Assembly: GCF_030272615.1 (NCBI RefSeq)
Contig: NC_081410.1
Span: 223,747,415-223,811,414, forward strand
Direction of reading: 5' to 3'
Length of the DNA stretch: 64,000 nt
Source: Cryptomeria japonica
Taxonomy: Eukaryota > Streptophyta > Pinopsida > Cupressales > Cupressaceae
Within the stretch, counting starts at the first letter, position 1. Each line of letters begins with the position of its first letter. Positions 12,201 through 22,410 of this stretch are shown here, piece after piece. Under the pieces are notes generated by a model. The model had not been told where the DNA came from. It was given only the letters and a program-made list of their open reading frames with translations, and ran no database searches. A program made the translations under genes and the position numbers.

Positions 12201-12849
12201 CCTAAAATTTGGCAAAGTGACCAATACACTCCCTTAGCCCTAAGGGTGAATAGATTCAATGAGAAGGGTTCTTTAGTGTTGGGTCCTACAACGGCCAACC
12301 CACCTATCTTCACAAAGAATTATTTAAGAGGCCCATTTCTAAGGTGGTTCCTCTGTGTGCTGTATACTTGAGCTAATGATTTGAAATTAATAGGCTCTAG
12401 AAAATTGGTAAACTCATTAAGCCCAAAAGCACTTCTAAATTCCTCATTGCTTATTTCAATGAGGGCTTTCCCATTTATATCCCTAATGCTCCTTGTGACT
12501 GGATCATAATATGTGCAATCTGAGTCAGGAGATCCATATCCATGAATACTCCTAGAACTACCAATTTTCCCACATCTAACTCCCAGATGTTATTCTACGG
12601 GGCTGGGGAATTTTTCATGCCAAATCCAACTTTGAACAACCCTAACCTAGAAAACCCAACCTATGGGTCTCTCAACTAGTTACCCTTATCATATAACCCT
12701 TCTCCTATCTTCAAATGAGGAGCTCTCGGCACTAGTTCTTTCACTTTTGATGCCTAATTAGTTGACAACATCAACTATTTGCGAAAATCATCACAAATGG
12801 CCCTTTCCTGGTAATTAACTTTCCCTGAGAATTCTCTCTTAAGTGCCAT
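9236..12849 (-). pseudogene. U3-encoded ORF of LTR B1, ~1,200 codons, unknown function
   Basis: Protein-coding sequence wholly inside the LTR, same strand as gag-pol. Its start is ATG at 12849 (MALKREFSGKVNYQ), conserved at 26948 and, as MAPRRELTGKVNYQ, at 45041. The stop is TAA at 9236-9238 after VEKDL. Open stretches are 12313-10982 (443 aa) and 10606-9533 (357 aa), in one frame. A 1-bp deletion near 12510 relative to B2 and several stops make it a pseudogene. Order of parts: N-terminal globular region with EISNEEFRSAFGL and a DRPFGxYSLLMHLFLFKG block; central GKRKIQDVI...SPKK basic motif that looks like a bipartite nuclear localisation signal; SPSQSPIHIGD segment; long coiled coil; Pro/Ser linker; C-terminal helical region. 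I do not recognise a named family with confidence. It faintly resembles plant transposon-associated proteins of the 'putative plant transposon protein' type. Confidence 0.8.
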
Positions 12850-13224
12850 CTTAAAATATGCAAGCAATTAAACTATTACCCTCAACTGGTTCTGTGACAA
12901 ATCAAGACCTTAATTAAAACACACAACTAAGGAATTGCCAAACAAGAGTACAAGAAAACCTGTTTTTAGCTTGAAGGAATCCGCTCTACAACTGAATGAA
13001 TTTTCTCTGTATTTGAAGAAAATAGCTCTGCAACCCCTCCTCTACAACAATACTTTGGAATGATACCTTCAATAAATTGATATGAGATCATATATGGTAC
13101 TCAGGCTCTTAACTACAACATTGATACCACATGCTTCGGTCGTCCCTTCAGAATTGAATACATGAGAGAATTCAAATTTTTCACTCCAATGGGTCACAAC
13201 ATGCCTGCACATTTTTCCTTTCAT

Positions 13225-14880
13225 TCTTTCGTTGTTTCTTAGAGCATAACCTTCGGGCAATTTCGTTAAACGAAATCACGCCAACCATCCGATCAAATGA
13301 AACTTGATCGGCCTTTACACTGACTTAACAACTTTGCCTTAGCACCGGGCCCCACCTCCTTTTCGCCATTTCGAGAACTTTATCCTCTGAGCACTTTTCT
13401 TTCACGAAGCTGCACTAGGCGTTAGATGGAACTTTAACTGCTCGGTGTTTAACTCTTACCGGGATCATCAATTTTTTCATTAACCACGCCTTTATCTTGA
13501 CTGCTAACGATCTTTCGCTATTTCTCATAGCTTAAACCGCTTTCGACTTTGGACCACGAAACAATGCAAAGCATTGGATCAAATCAAAGATGACCATCCT
13601 TTAAGGGAGACCTTTATGCTTGCTTTACTTACGCCACTCTTTCATTGGTTACTAAATACCCCGTGGCAGTCAACCATTAGCTTTAAGAAAATTCTTCGAG
13701 TTTAGTTCAATGTCAGCCACGTGTCTTTCCCTTATAACTATCGGTTACACCTTGGCGGGCCCTTTCCTTCTTCTAAAACCACATGTCAATTGACACACCA
13801 CCATCTATCATTACACCTGGGTGAACCTCCTCTTCCTTTCACTATTTCATGAAGCATATCCTTCGGTTGGTTCACAACCACGAAACAACACGAGCCCTTG
13901 GATCAAAATGGAGTTGATCCCCTTTTAACTTCATGCTTTATCTGTCTTCTGGGCCCAATAACCTTTTCACTATTTTGCGGGTTTTAAAACATGAGCACTT
14001 TACCATTACGAACTTACACGGGCCGTTAGATTATACTTAACTTTCTTGTTGCTTAACAACTTAACTGAATTCAGTAGACGTGGGCCCTCTGACGCAACTC
14101 CATCCACCTGGCATCTAGTCACTTTTGAACTGACATGTCAACCTTTCATTTGCTGAGAGAGAACATCGGATTCCACCTCATCCTTGCCACCTGTATCTAC
14201 CAGGTCACTTCTTATCCCGCGGCATGACTCACCTCTGGGACCCACCTTTAATTCCTTGAATCCGACTGCTGACTATTTTGACCTTTTTCCACGTGCCATC
14301 ATCTTACTCGCCATCTCGATCATTTGGAATACCTGCTTGGAGTGCCATTTCATTTTGCTACTTCACGAAAGCTATTTGTCGAGCATCTTCCTCCTGTGAA
14401 GCTGCACTAACCGTCAGATCAAATGAGACTTGCGCATCTGTTATGCTCTTACAAAAACTCCCTTTTCGCATACCGAAAAACCTTTTCACTATTTCGTAGG
14501 GCATAACCTTCGAGCATCTATCAGCCACGAAATAGTGCAAACCATCAGATTAGATTAGACTTGATCACCTTTTAGTCACTTGGAAAGTCTTCGCTACAGG
14601 GTTCCACCAAGCCCTTTTGCCATTTCACGAAAGGTATTTCACTTGCAAGTTTCGGCTATGAAATAATGCTAGCCATTAGATTTTGAATGAGATGGAGCCT
14701 TTTCAAACCAGACCAAAAGTGCACCATTGAACACGCTTTTCCCTTTCGCCATTTCGCGAGTCTTAAACCATGCTTAACTTCACCTAACAAAATAGTGAAA
14801 ACCATAGATCCATCTGAGAGTTGTGTACAACTTACTGGGCACGACAACATTAGGAAGAAAAGACATAGGGCGTAAAATTT
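13225..14880 (-). repeat. Hairpin-type degenerate repeat array in U3 of LTR B1
   Basis: At least seven diverged units spaced about 110-330 bp apart. + strand consensus per unit is CACYATTTCGYG, then a spacer with CTTAAACC and GCATCTTCGG, then CACGAAAYAACGCG, then AACCGTTRGATC. The first and third parts are complementary, so each unit can fold into a stem. The best preserved is the 11-bp perfect inverted repeat at 14487-14497 and 14527-14537. No coding sequence is seen here. Confidence 0.6.
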
Positions 14881-15144
14881 TACAATTAATTCAACAACCG
14901 CCTAGGCAAACGACATGGGGGGGACACCTCTTACGACCCCAAGACCCATTACTTAAGTGGATAAAGTAACACAGGAATAGAAACCAAAGGGTTTTGATCA
15001 AACATTGAGCAATTTAAAATTGAAACCCTAAACCCTTAAGACCTAACACAGACTTGAAGCAGTTGATAGTGTGTCTTACTCAAAATTTCAAAAACATAGC
15101 CAATTATGGGAAAGAGAAAACCCATTTCTTAAACAGTGATAATA

Positions 15145-15162
15145 GTGGCTCTAATTGGGGAT
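15145..15162 (-). promoter_or_regulatory. 3' internal-end motif of element B (primer-tRNA-like)
   Basis: Element sense ATCCCCAATTAGAGCCAC immediately before LTR B1. Same as at 4997 (A) and 56923 (D). It occupies the polypurine-tract position but is not purine-rich, and its reverse complement resembles the PBS. Confidence 0.6.
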
Positions 15163-15286
15163 GGTTGATCACAAGGTCAACACAAGAAAACTTAGAAACT
15201 CAGGAGAAACAGACCAAAACACAGACCCAAACAAAACAACAGGAAGGAAACAAAATATATACAAACAAAGGACCTACTGTGCATGG

Positions 15287-16375
15287 ACATCAATAGAAAT
15301 AATGTTTCAGGAATTGTCCATGCACTAGAAATTCTTGTACTTCATCATTCATATTCTTCACAAAATATGAATCCTTACCATTTAAGTCACAGACCACAAA
15401 AGGGCCAACCCATATTGATTCAATTTTTTAATGTTTTCCCTTGTCCTGTCCTTTTGCATTCCACTGAAGAACAATATCATCAATTTGAAACTTCCGTAAT
15501 GAAGTCCTTTTATCAAAAAGGTATTTGGACTGCAATTGGATCTTCTGATTTCTTTTATGAGCTAAAGTTCTAAGCTCTTCCACCTCCACAATTTGGATCA
15601 TTTTGTTTTCCATAGGCTCCGATAGCTCCATGTCCTTATCTTGCAAGAATTTATAAACTGAAAGAAGATTATTCGCTAGCAACCTGACTTGTGTACCATA
15701 AACCAGCTCAAAAGGTGACGTTCCAATGGCCTTCTTGACTATTATTCTATCTGCCCACAAAGCTAATTTCAATTTTTGATCCCAAGATCTCTTATTTTCT
15801 TCCAGGACTTTCTTGATGATGTTCAAAAGGCTTTTATTGCTGGATTCTGCTTGTCCATTCCCCTGAGGGTGATAGGGTGAAGAGTAAGACATGATTATTC
15901 CATGACTGGTACAAAATCCAACAAACTCATCAGATCTAAAACTCATGGCATTATCCATCACCAATTTTACAGGTATTCCAAATCTAGTTATTACATTATC
16001 CATCAGGAAATCAATGACAACCTTACTTGTAGCTCTTCTTGTAGGAATAGCTTCTATGCATTTAGTGAAATAGTCAATGGCTACTATGATCCATCTATGA
16101 CCTCTTCCTAATCTCTCAACAATTTCTCCAATAAAATCAATGCCCCACTGGACAAAAGGAGCTTCCACTGTGACTGGATTTAAGGGCAAAGCTCCTTCAT
16201 ATTTCAGCTTGGATGAAAACTTTTGACATGGGTCACATTTCCAGACATGTGCATGAGCATCTTTGAATAAGGTAGGCCAATAGTATCCAGCCCAGATTAT
16301 CTTACCAGCAGTTGTCTTAGTAGAGTAATGACCCCCACATACTCCATCATGCATTTCAGTCAGCACTCGTTTAGC
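15287..16375 (-). pseudogene. pol: Integrase domain of element B polyprotein
   Basis: C-terminal part of the gag-pol frame; inserts element cDNA into chromosomes. Counting from the Met at 16366, the zinc-binding HHCC residues are H6, H13, C44 and C47. The catalytic core has D77 (GIDFIG), D138 (VMDNAMSF) and E174 (GQAESSNK), a canonical DD35E spacing. The usual DNG is DNA here. After an in-frame TAA at 15428-15430 the frame continues through a GPFVV block to a TGA at 15287-15289, the likely true end. It is separated from RT/RNase H by a TAG at 16376-16378. Ty3/gypsy Tat type. The catalytic residues survive, but stops upstream prevent expression. Confidence 0.93.
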
Positions 16376-18175
16376 CTAGAATTCATCCAAACACATTAGC
16401 AATTCTCCATCTCTTTTTCTCCAAAACAGATCACCTTGAATGAGAACATATTTTTGTGACTTGAGTTTAAGAGTTCTTTTCTGATTATGTGTCATTCCTC
16501 CTAAGAATTCAGCATCTCTTAAAAATTGAACTACCTCTGAATACCAAGGTTGCCTTTTAATGCTAATGACTGAAGTACTTTTGGTTTCAACATTGTGTAC
16601 TTCAACATTTAGAAGATTAGACTCAATCATGAGCTTAGCCAGACCTAAACCTCTCACCAATTTGGTGATCTTTATTTCCAAGTCAAATTCTTGGATTCTA
16701 TTAATCCATCTGCATGTTTTCCCTGTAACCTCAGATTGGGATAGAATATCCTTAACTCCAGCATGTGGGACATAAGAAATGATTTTTGCATTCACAAGGT
16801 ATGGCCTAAAAGCCTTGATAGCTTTAACTAAAGCATAAGCTTGTTTCTCCATGGTTTCATATTTTAATTCTGTTGCTTGCAAAGACTTGCTATAGAAGGC
16901 TATGGGATGTTCATATCCCTCATTATCCTTTTGTAACAACATTGCAGCTATTGTATGATATGAAGCAAAAGAGAACAGAGAAAAGGGCTTACTGTAATCA
17001 GGAGACTTTAACACTGGTGCTTCCTGGATGGCCTTCTTAATTTCAGCAAAAGCCTCTGAGGCTTCTTGATCCCAACAAAATTTGGTATCCTTCTTGAGTA
17101 ACTTGACAATGGGCTTCACTATCTCTGCAAAGTTTGCAATGAATCTCCTAACAAAATTCACTTTGCCTAGAAAGGATTGAATACCTTTAACATTTTTTGG
17201 TTCAGACACTTTGTTTATTGCTTCAATTCTTTCAGGGTCTATCCTTACCCCTTCCTTGGAAACAATGTGTCCCAATAATTCTCCTTTAGTGACCCCAAAA
17301 TGATATTTCTTGGGATTTAATGACACACCAAATTCCAAGGCTTTATTGAACTCCTTTTCCAAATGTCCACAACGATCATCAACCCTTTTGGAGAAATAGG
17401 TTAGATCATCTTGATAAACCACCATGATGATATTAATGAATTCTTTGAAGGCTACATCCATGGCTCTCTGAAATGTAGCTCCAACATTTTTCAATCCGAA
17501 TGGCATTCTTACATAAACATATGTCCCCCATGGAGTAGTGAAAGCAGTTTTAAAATGTTCAGATTCCTTCACTAACACTTGATTGTATCCTAAAAAACCA
17601 TCCATCATGGATAAAAGATCACAACCTGTTACTCTCTACAGCATAGCTTCCATATTGGGAGAAGAGTAATTGTCCTTTAAAGAAGCAACATTTAAATTTT
17701 TAAAATCCACACACAATCTAATGTCCCCATTTTTCTTTCTTACTGGGATGAGATTGGAGACCCATGAATAATGCCTTATAGGTTTGATAATCCCCCCTTC
17801 TCTTAACTTAGTCAACTCCTACTGCATCTTAGTTTCTAACAGGGGATTAATAGGTCTCTGTTTCTATCTGAAAGGCTTAGCATCTGGAAGTAAAGGAACT
17901 TCATGCTGAAAAAGATCTTGTCTATATGCCTTTAGGTCTTCATAAGACCAAGCAAAAACATGTTTATATTTCTTCAATAAATTAATAAAGTTAGTCCTGA
18001 CATGAGGGGGTAATTTCTTCCCAATGTATACTAACTTAGGGGATGATTTAGTCCCCAGGTTTACCTCCTCTAATTCTTCCAACTTGGTGGTAGACTGCTG
18101 ATGTAAGTGACTGTCATTATAATTGAACATGCTCTCCAACTCTACCAGCCCTTTAGGTATTTCATTAGTTTCCAA
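16376..18175 (-). pseudogene. pol: Reverse transcriptase and degenerate gypsy RNase H of element B
   Basis: Copies element RNA to DNA. The N-terminal stretch (18175-17864) has a KYKHVFAWSYEDL block typical of gypsy RT. The fingers region with DIRLCVDFKNLN lies at about 17720. From the Met at 17608 come FTTPWGTYVYVRMPFGLKN, the catalytic YQDD at 17416-17405 and the ELLGHIVSKEG block. The following gypsy RNase H (about 16990-16790) has AFYSKSLQATELKYETMEKQ, but its first catalytic Asp is replaced: it reads FSFAS where active enzymes have DAS. This loss is typical of Tat elements that carry a second RNase H. TAG stops at 17864, 17819, 17636 and 16376 break the frame. Confidence 0.93.
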
Positions 18176-18940
18176 CTAGACCAAATCATTTCCAAACACT
18201 ATTTCCCTATTGTCAACCACCTCCACCAGTGCATTGCAATCAATCTTCTGTCCATCATAATCATCAATACATTGGATGAACCTAAGAATATCTTCATCAT
18301 CAACAAAAACTTGCCAATTGTACACATTATTAGGAATAGAAAGCCTAGATTTTATTTCCACAGTGGAAATACTTGTTAGTGTTGCATCATCATTTTTTAA
18401 GGCAACATTAGCTAGGAAATCTGCCATAATATTCTTTGACCACTTTATCCAATTAATAGAAAATGCACTAAAATGCTCAATGACATCCCAAACTACATGT
18501 TTATATCTGTTTAATCTATCATTCTTGGATGCATATTTGGATCTTACCTGAGAGACAACCAATTATGAATCCCCTAACACTGTCAACAGTTGGATTCCAT
18601 GCTTTTTTGCAACTTCAAGCCCCAATAATAGAGCTTCATACTCTACAGTATTATTTGTGCACTGGAAAGCTAATAAGAAAGAATACTTAAAGGTTATACC
18701 TGATGGGGATACAAAAAGAACCCCTGCTCTAGATCCTTCTTTGGAGAAAGCTCCATCAAAATACATCTGCCATAAACCACACTCTTGTGCTTCCAATTCG
18801 ACCACAATGGGGTCAGTATTCTTCAACTGAGGCAAAATTGATTGAAGTCTAAAGTTATTAAGATCTACATCAATCATACAATTGAGCATATTAGGGTCTA
18901 CATTTTCAATCACCCTAGGAGCACGTGGCTCCCTGTGCAA
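18176..18940 (-). pseudogene. pol: Second (archaeal-type) RNase H domain, located before RT
   Basis: RNase HI-fold domain of the kind called aRH in Tat/Ogre elements; it would degrade RNA in RNA-DNA hybrids. Numbering from 18940: D62 in MYFDGAFSKEGSRAG, E100 in NNTVEYEALLLGLEVAKK, D124 in VLGDS. Past an in-frame TAA (18563, CAA to TAA), the last catalytic Asp is in NIMADFLANVAL. All four acidic positions therefore survive. The domain lies between protease and RT in one continuous frame, whereas the order I know best for Tat elements is RT-RH-aRH-integrase. Downstream, about 70 residues of linker (YNWQVFVDDEDILRFIQCID) lead into RT. Confidence 0.85.
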
Positions 18941-19018
18941 CTTGACCTGATTTCCATTTATTGGAATGGTGGCATAAGATAAATCCAGTTGAACATTTCC
19001 TCCTACTGTTTCTGCCCA

Positions 19019-19522
19019 CTACTTGGATAACAACATACCATAATGGGGCTTGGTATCAGTAACAATAACATCCATTTTATAAGTTGCCTCAGGGAATGCT
19101 GCTATTTTTACTTCAACATCTTTCATTGTACGTATCACAGGTACTTCCCTATTATCCATAACATAACATTTTCCATACACAGTGGTTACTGACACTCCTA
19201 GTTCTTTCATAACACCATAGGGCATAACATTAGCAGTAGCTCCTGAATCTATCATGCAGTTTTTTATCAACCAATTGTTTACTAACAAAGTAACATAGAA
19301 AGGGTCTACCTGTGAAGGCTCTTGAGCGATAGTGGTTCCAAAATAAACCTCTGGGGTTTGGAGTTGCTGATCCTTTCCATCTTTAGCTAAACCGGTGGGT
19401 AGAACTGTGTCACTGTTAGGTATACTAGAAAATAAAGACAAAGTTGCATCCCTATGTTCTTTAATCTTCAGTAATTTTACTAATGGGACAATGACCTTCA
19501 TTTGAGTAAGAGCTTGAGCCAT
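19019..19522 (-). pseudogene. pol: Aspartic protease domain of element B polyprotein
   Basis: Retropepsin-like protease that would cleave the polyprotein. The active site is D92-S93-G94 in NCMIDSGATANVM, counted from 19522. It is followed by a hydrophobic flap-like region and DVIVTDTKPHYGMLLSK, which matches the usual C-terminal glycine-containing block. It ends in a TAG at 19019-19021, then continues in frame towards the RNase H. Upstream (19523-19918) is a polar linker with HLRRPSEEEVK, rich in Lys, Thr and Ser. Confidence 0.88.
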
Positions 19523-22144
19523 GTCAAACGTAGAACTATTTCTTATTTTAGTATTAGCTCTAACTCTTTCTCCCTTGAGCTGACTTGTTCATTTTGTTGT
19601 GGCAGCTCCTTGTATATCACTGGTATTTTTGTCATCTGTACTCTTGGGTACATCCTTAACCTATTCCTTCTTTTCTTGACCAATTTTAGGAATAGTAGTA
19701 GCACTACTTGCTGCCCCCTTTTGAGTGACCTCTTTTATGAACATGGAACTAGGTTCACCCTGATCAGTGTCCTTCTTGGTGCTTCTCAAGTTATAGTTGT
19801 GTTTTGCTTTGGCAATGGTAGCTTTAGTGAGACTTTTAACTTCTTCCTCACTAGGCCTTCTAAGATGAACTTCTTCATCCTCAATTGTTACCACATTCAA
19901 TGTAGGATGCCAATCCAAGGTTAGTTATCCTTGAACAAACCTTTCATTATCTAGCACATCACTGTATTCACTTTGTATAGACTCCTCATCACTTTCTATA
20001 ATGGTTTCAAACATATTGATGTCAAGCTCAGCTTCTTGTCTCATGGATTCTTCAAGGGCTTGAGCTACTGCACATTGATGAGGAGAATGTGGTCCATCAC
20101 AAGCAATACACCAAGGAGTATTTTCTATATTATGGACAGTTTTCCCTTTCAAGGGATCTGGAGTGTCCTGATTCTAGGCAATTTTGGGTTTCTCACTTTG
20201 GGGTTTGCCATCTTTCTAGTTGGTATTATACGACATATCATGCAATCTAGGGGGTCTATCTTTCCAGTTATAATCAGGTTTATCATTATTGTTTACCTTG
20301 GCAGTCAGATCCTTCATAGCAATGACCAACTTCTCTATCTTGTCTTCCTCCTTAGCTGCTTTGCTAGGTTGTTGTTTTGTTTCTTGCCATAATCTACCAT
20401 CTGTTCTTCTTCCTAACTTCCCAGATTCTTTTCTATTACTTTCTACATTAATTGCAATTCTAAAAGAATCTCTCAAGTTATGTGGATTTTTATCCCTCAG
20501 GATATAGGCCATCTTTGAGTTGAATGCATTGTAGTAGGTATTCAAACACATGTTGTCATCTAACCTCATCACCTGATATAATCTATGCATAGCCTTTTGG
20601 AATCTAGCATTAAAATCAGTGACCATTTTATTGTCAGATTTTCTGATGTTATTAAATTCATTGAGCATAAAGCTCACATTTGTTTTATCACCATATTGCT
20701 CTTGAAAACAATTTTTAAAATCTTCCCATGACCCAATGCTATTAACTAGAAGACCTCTATACCAATCTCTTGCATCATCAACCAGGGACTGAACAAACAA
20801 TTTCATGATGACATCTTCATCCACTATCTCATAATCATTTATTAGGTCCCCCAAAGATTTTAGATGTTCCTCAGTACTAATTGCATTGTTTCTAGCAAAT
20901 TTATGGAGTCTGTCCCTTAACTCAGTAGGAACATGGTTGGGATATCCTGGGATCCCATCAAAGAACAATTGTCTATATTGCTCTAAATTGATAGGTCTCC
21001 TTTGAAAAGGGGTAATAACATTATTGTTTCCCAAATTCATTCTAACTTTTGGAATTGGACACTAAGATATTTGGGTATGCTGACTATTCATAGCGATTTG
21101 ACTCACTGATGCTATATTAGCAGGCACCATAGGTTGAATTTTAACTGGGAGAAGGGAAATTTGCTGAGGATTGGGCTAACTAAGGTCTTCTGATGGAAAC
21201 ATGATTGGGGGAGATTTTAGATAACTAATTTTTCTTTTGAATTCCTGATTGGCTTCTTCCAACTCAGCTTTCTCTAACTCCATTTGTAAATCCTCCTTTT
21301 CTTTCCTCATTCTTTCCATTTCTCTCCCATGTGCTGACAACCTATGAAAAATCTCCTCTGCACTTTTAGATCCAATTCCATCATCTACCCATTTCTATTT
21401 TCCTTTATCCACATTAGTCATAGGAAGCTGAGAATCACTAAGAACTTCCCTGTTTGGTTGGACTACAGACCTATATGCTTGCTTGGCTTTGGGGATCAAA
21501 ATTTCTCTAATCACGGGGCCTTCCTCATCACTCTTTTCTTTTTCCTTAGCTAGCACTTCAAGGTCAGCTATTTGTCTAAGAAGCCTATCTCTTTCCATTA
21601 ATTTAGCTTTGACTTCCTTCTCCTTATTTGCTTCCTTTTGGGCTCTTAGGGAGATTAAATGGTGAACTCTCCTATTCAAGTCTTCAATCTCTTGGGACAC
21701 TTTATCTTCATCAGGGAAATTTTCTTCAAAATCAGATATGTTGACTTGATCTATGTCAATCAAACTGATGTTTCCATCTATTGTTCTAGGCACAGAGTGT
21801 CTAATTGCATTTGAACTGGTCTTGTCTCTTGCAGAGACACTAACATGGGATAAATCTTGATTTAAAGCATGTGCATTATCAATATTTCCAAACAATCTAG
21901 AATGGAAACCTAATATATCATGTTCAGAATCTTTGGAAGAAGAATTAGACTTTGGATAAATAGGTTGATTAGGAATCTTACTGGTATTATTATTCTTTTG
22001 TACCCAAGTAGCATTTGATGGTTCGTGGAGCATTGATCTCTTCTGACCTCTTCGTGACTGTTCTGGCAAACCTTCTTGCAAAGTTTCTTGAGGATGCTTC
22101 TTCATGAATGATCTAGTGTTTTTTCCTCCTTGCATTATGCTCAT
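19523..22144 (-). pseudogene. gag: Gag and gag-protease linker of element B
   Basis: Structural protein of the virus-like particle. The start is ATG at 22144 (MSIMQGGKNTRSFMKKH), about 265 bp after the PBS. The N-terminal ~250 residues are charged and coiled-coil-like (SQEIEDLNRRVHHLISLRAQ). The conserved retrotransposon Gag core occupies 21040-20216 with FVQSLVDDARDWYRGLL and VTDFNARFQKAMHRLYQ. A single zinc knuckle, CIACDGPHSPHQC, lies at 20110-20072 and has spacing CX2CX3HX4C, one residue shorter than the canonical form. Gag, protease, RNase H, RT and integrase share one frame from 22144 to 15287, about 2,286 codons, so no frameshift is needed between gag and pol. Stops include TAG at 20216 and 19661 and TAA at 19925. 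Confidence 0.9.
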
Positions 22145-22410
22145 TTTCCTTTCTTATTATACTTCACAAGGACTGGTTCCAAGATAATAGAGTCGCCACC
22201 CACTTCTATGGGATTTATGAAAACAAGCTTGAAAGGAAATGTTGCAATTCCACAAACACAATAATTTTCTTTATAAATTTAAGCACTAAATCTACTTCTG
22301 AATTCTTAATGTGACTTCTCCCATCTGGGTCACCACAATATGCATTAAATCTTTCTTAACCAGAAACTTTTAACAATTCATCTACTAGTCCCCAACAGAG
22401 TCGCCACTTT
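22145..22410 (-). promoter_or_regulatory. Leader and primer binding site of element B
   Basis: In element sense, LTR B2 ends CCAACA, then AAA, then the PBS GTGGCGACTCTGTTGGGGA (22407-22389), of the Ogre/Tat type. GGTGGCGACTCTATTAT lies further in, near 22183-22199. The block GGTGACCCAGATGGGAGAA at 22316-22334 is shared with copy X. Confidence 0.85.

Larger units (their letters stand above)
8301..15144 (-). repeat. LTR B1 (6.8 kb; 3' LTR of B, 5' LTR of copy X)
   Basis: Very long terminal repeat, 6,844 bp, paired with 22411-29221. + strand termini are TGTTGGCTTC and GTGATAATA, the latter a mutated form of GTGATAACA. It is flanked on both sides by internal sequence: a PBS at 8280-8297 on the left and the 3' motif of the B internal region at 15145 on the right. 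In element sense it holds about 2.3 kb of non-coding U3 with hairpin-type repeats (15144-12850), a ~1,200-codon ORF (12849-9236), then a TATA-like site (9002-8991), a poly(A) signal candidate (8755-8750) and about 450 bp of R/U5. An ORF of this size inside an LTR is unusual. Confidence 0.92.
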
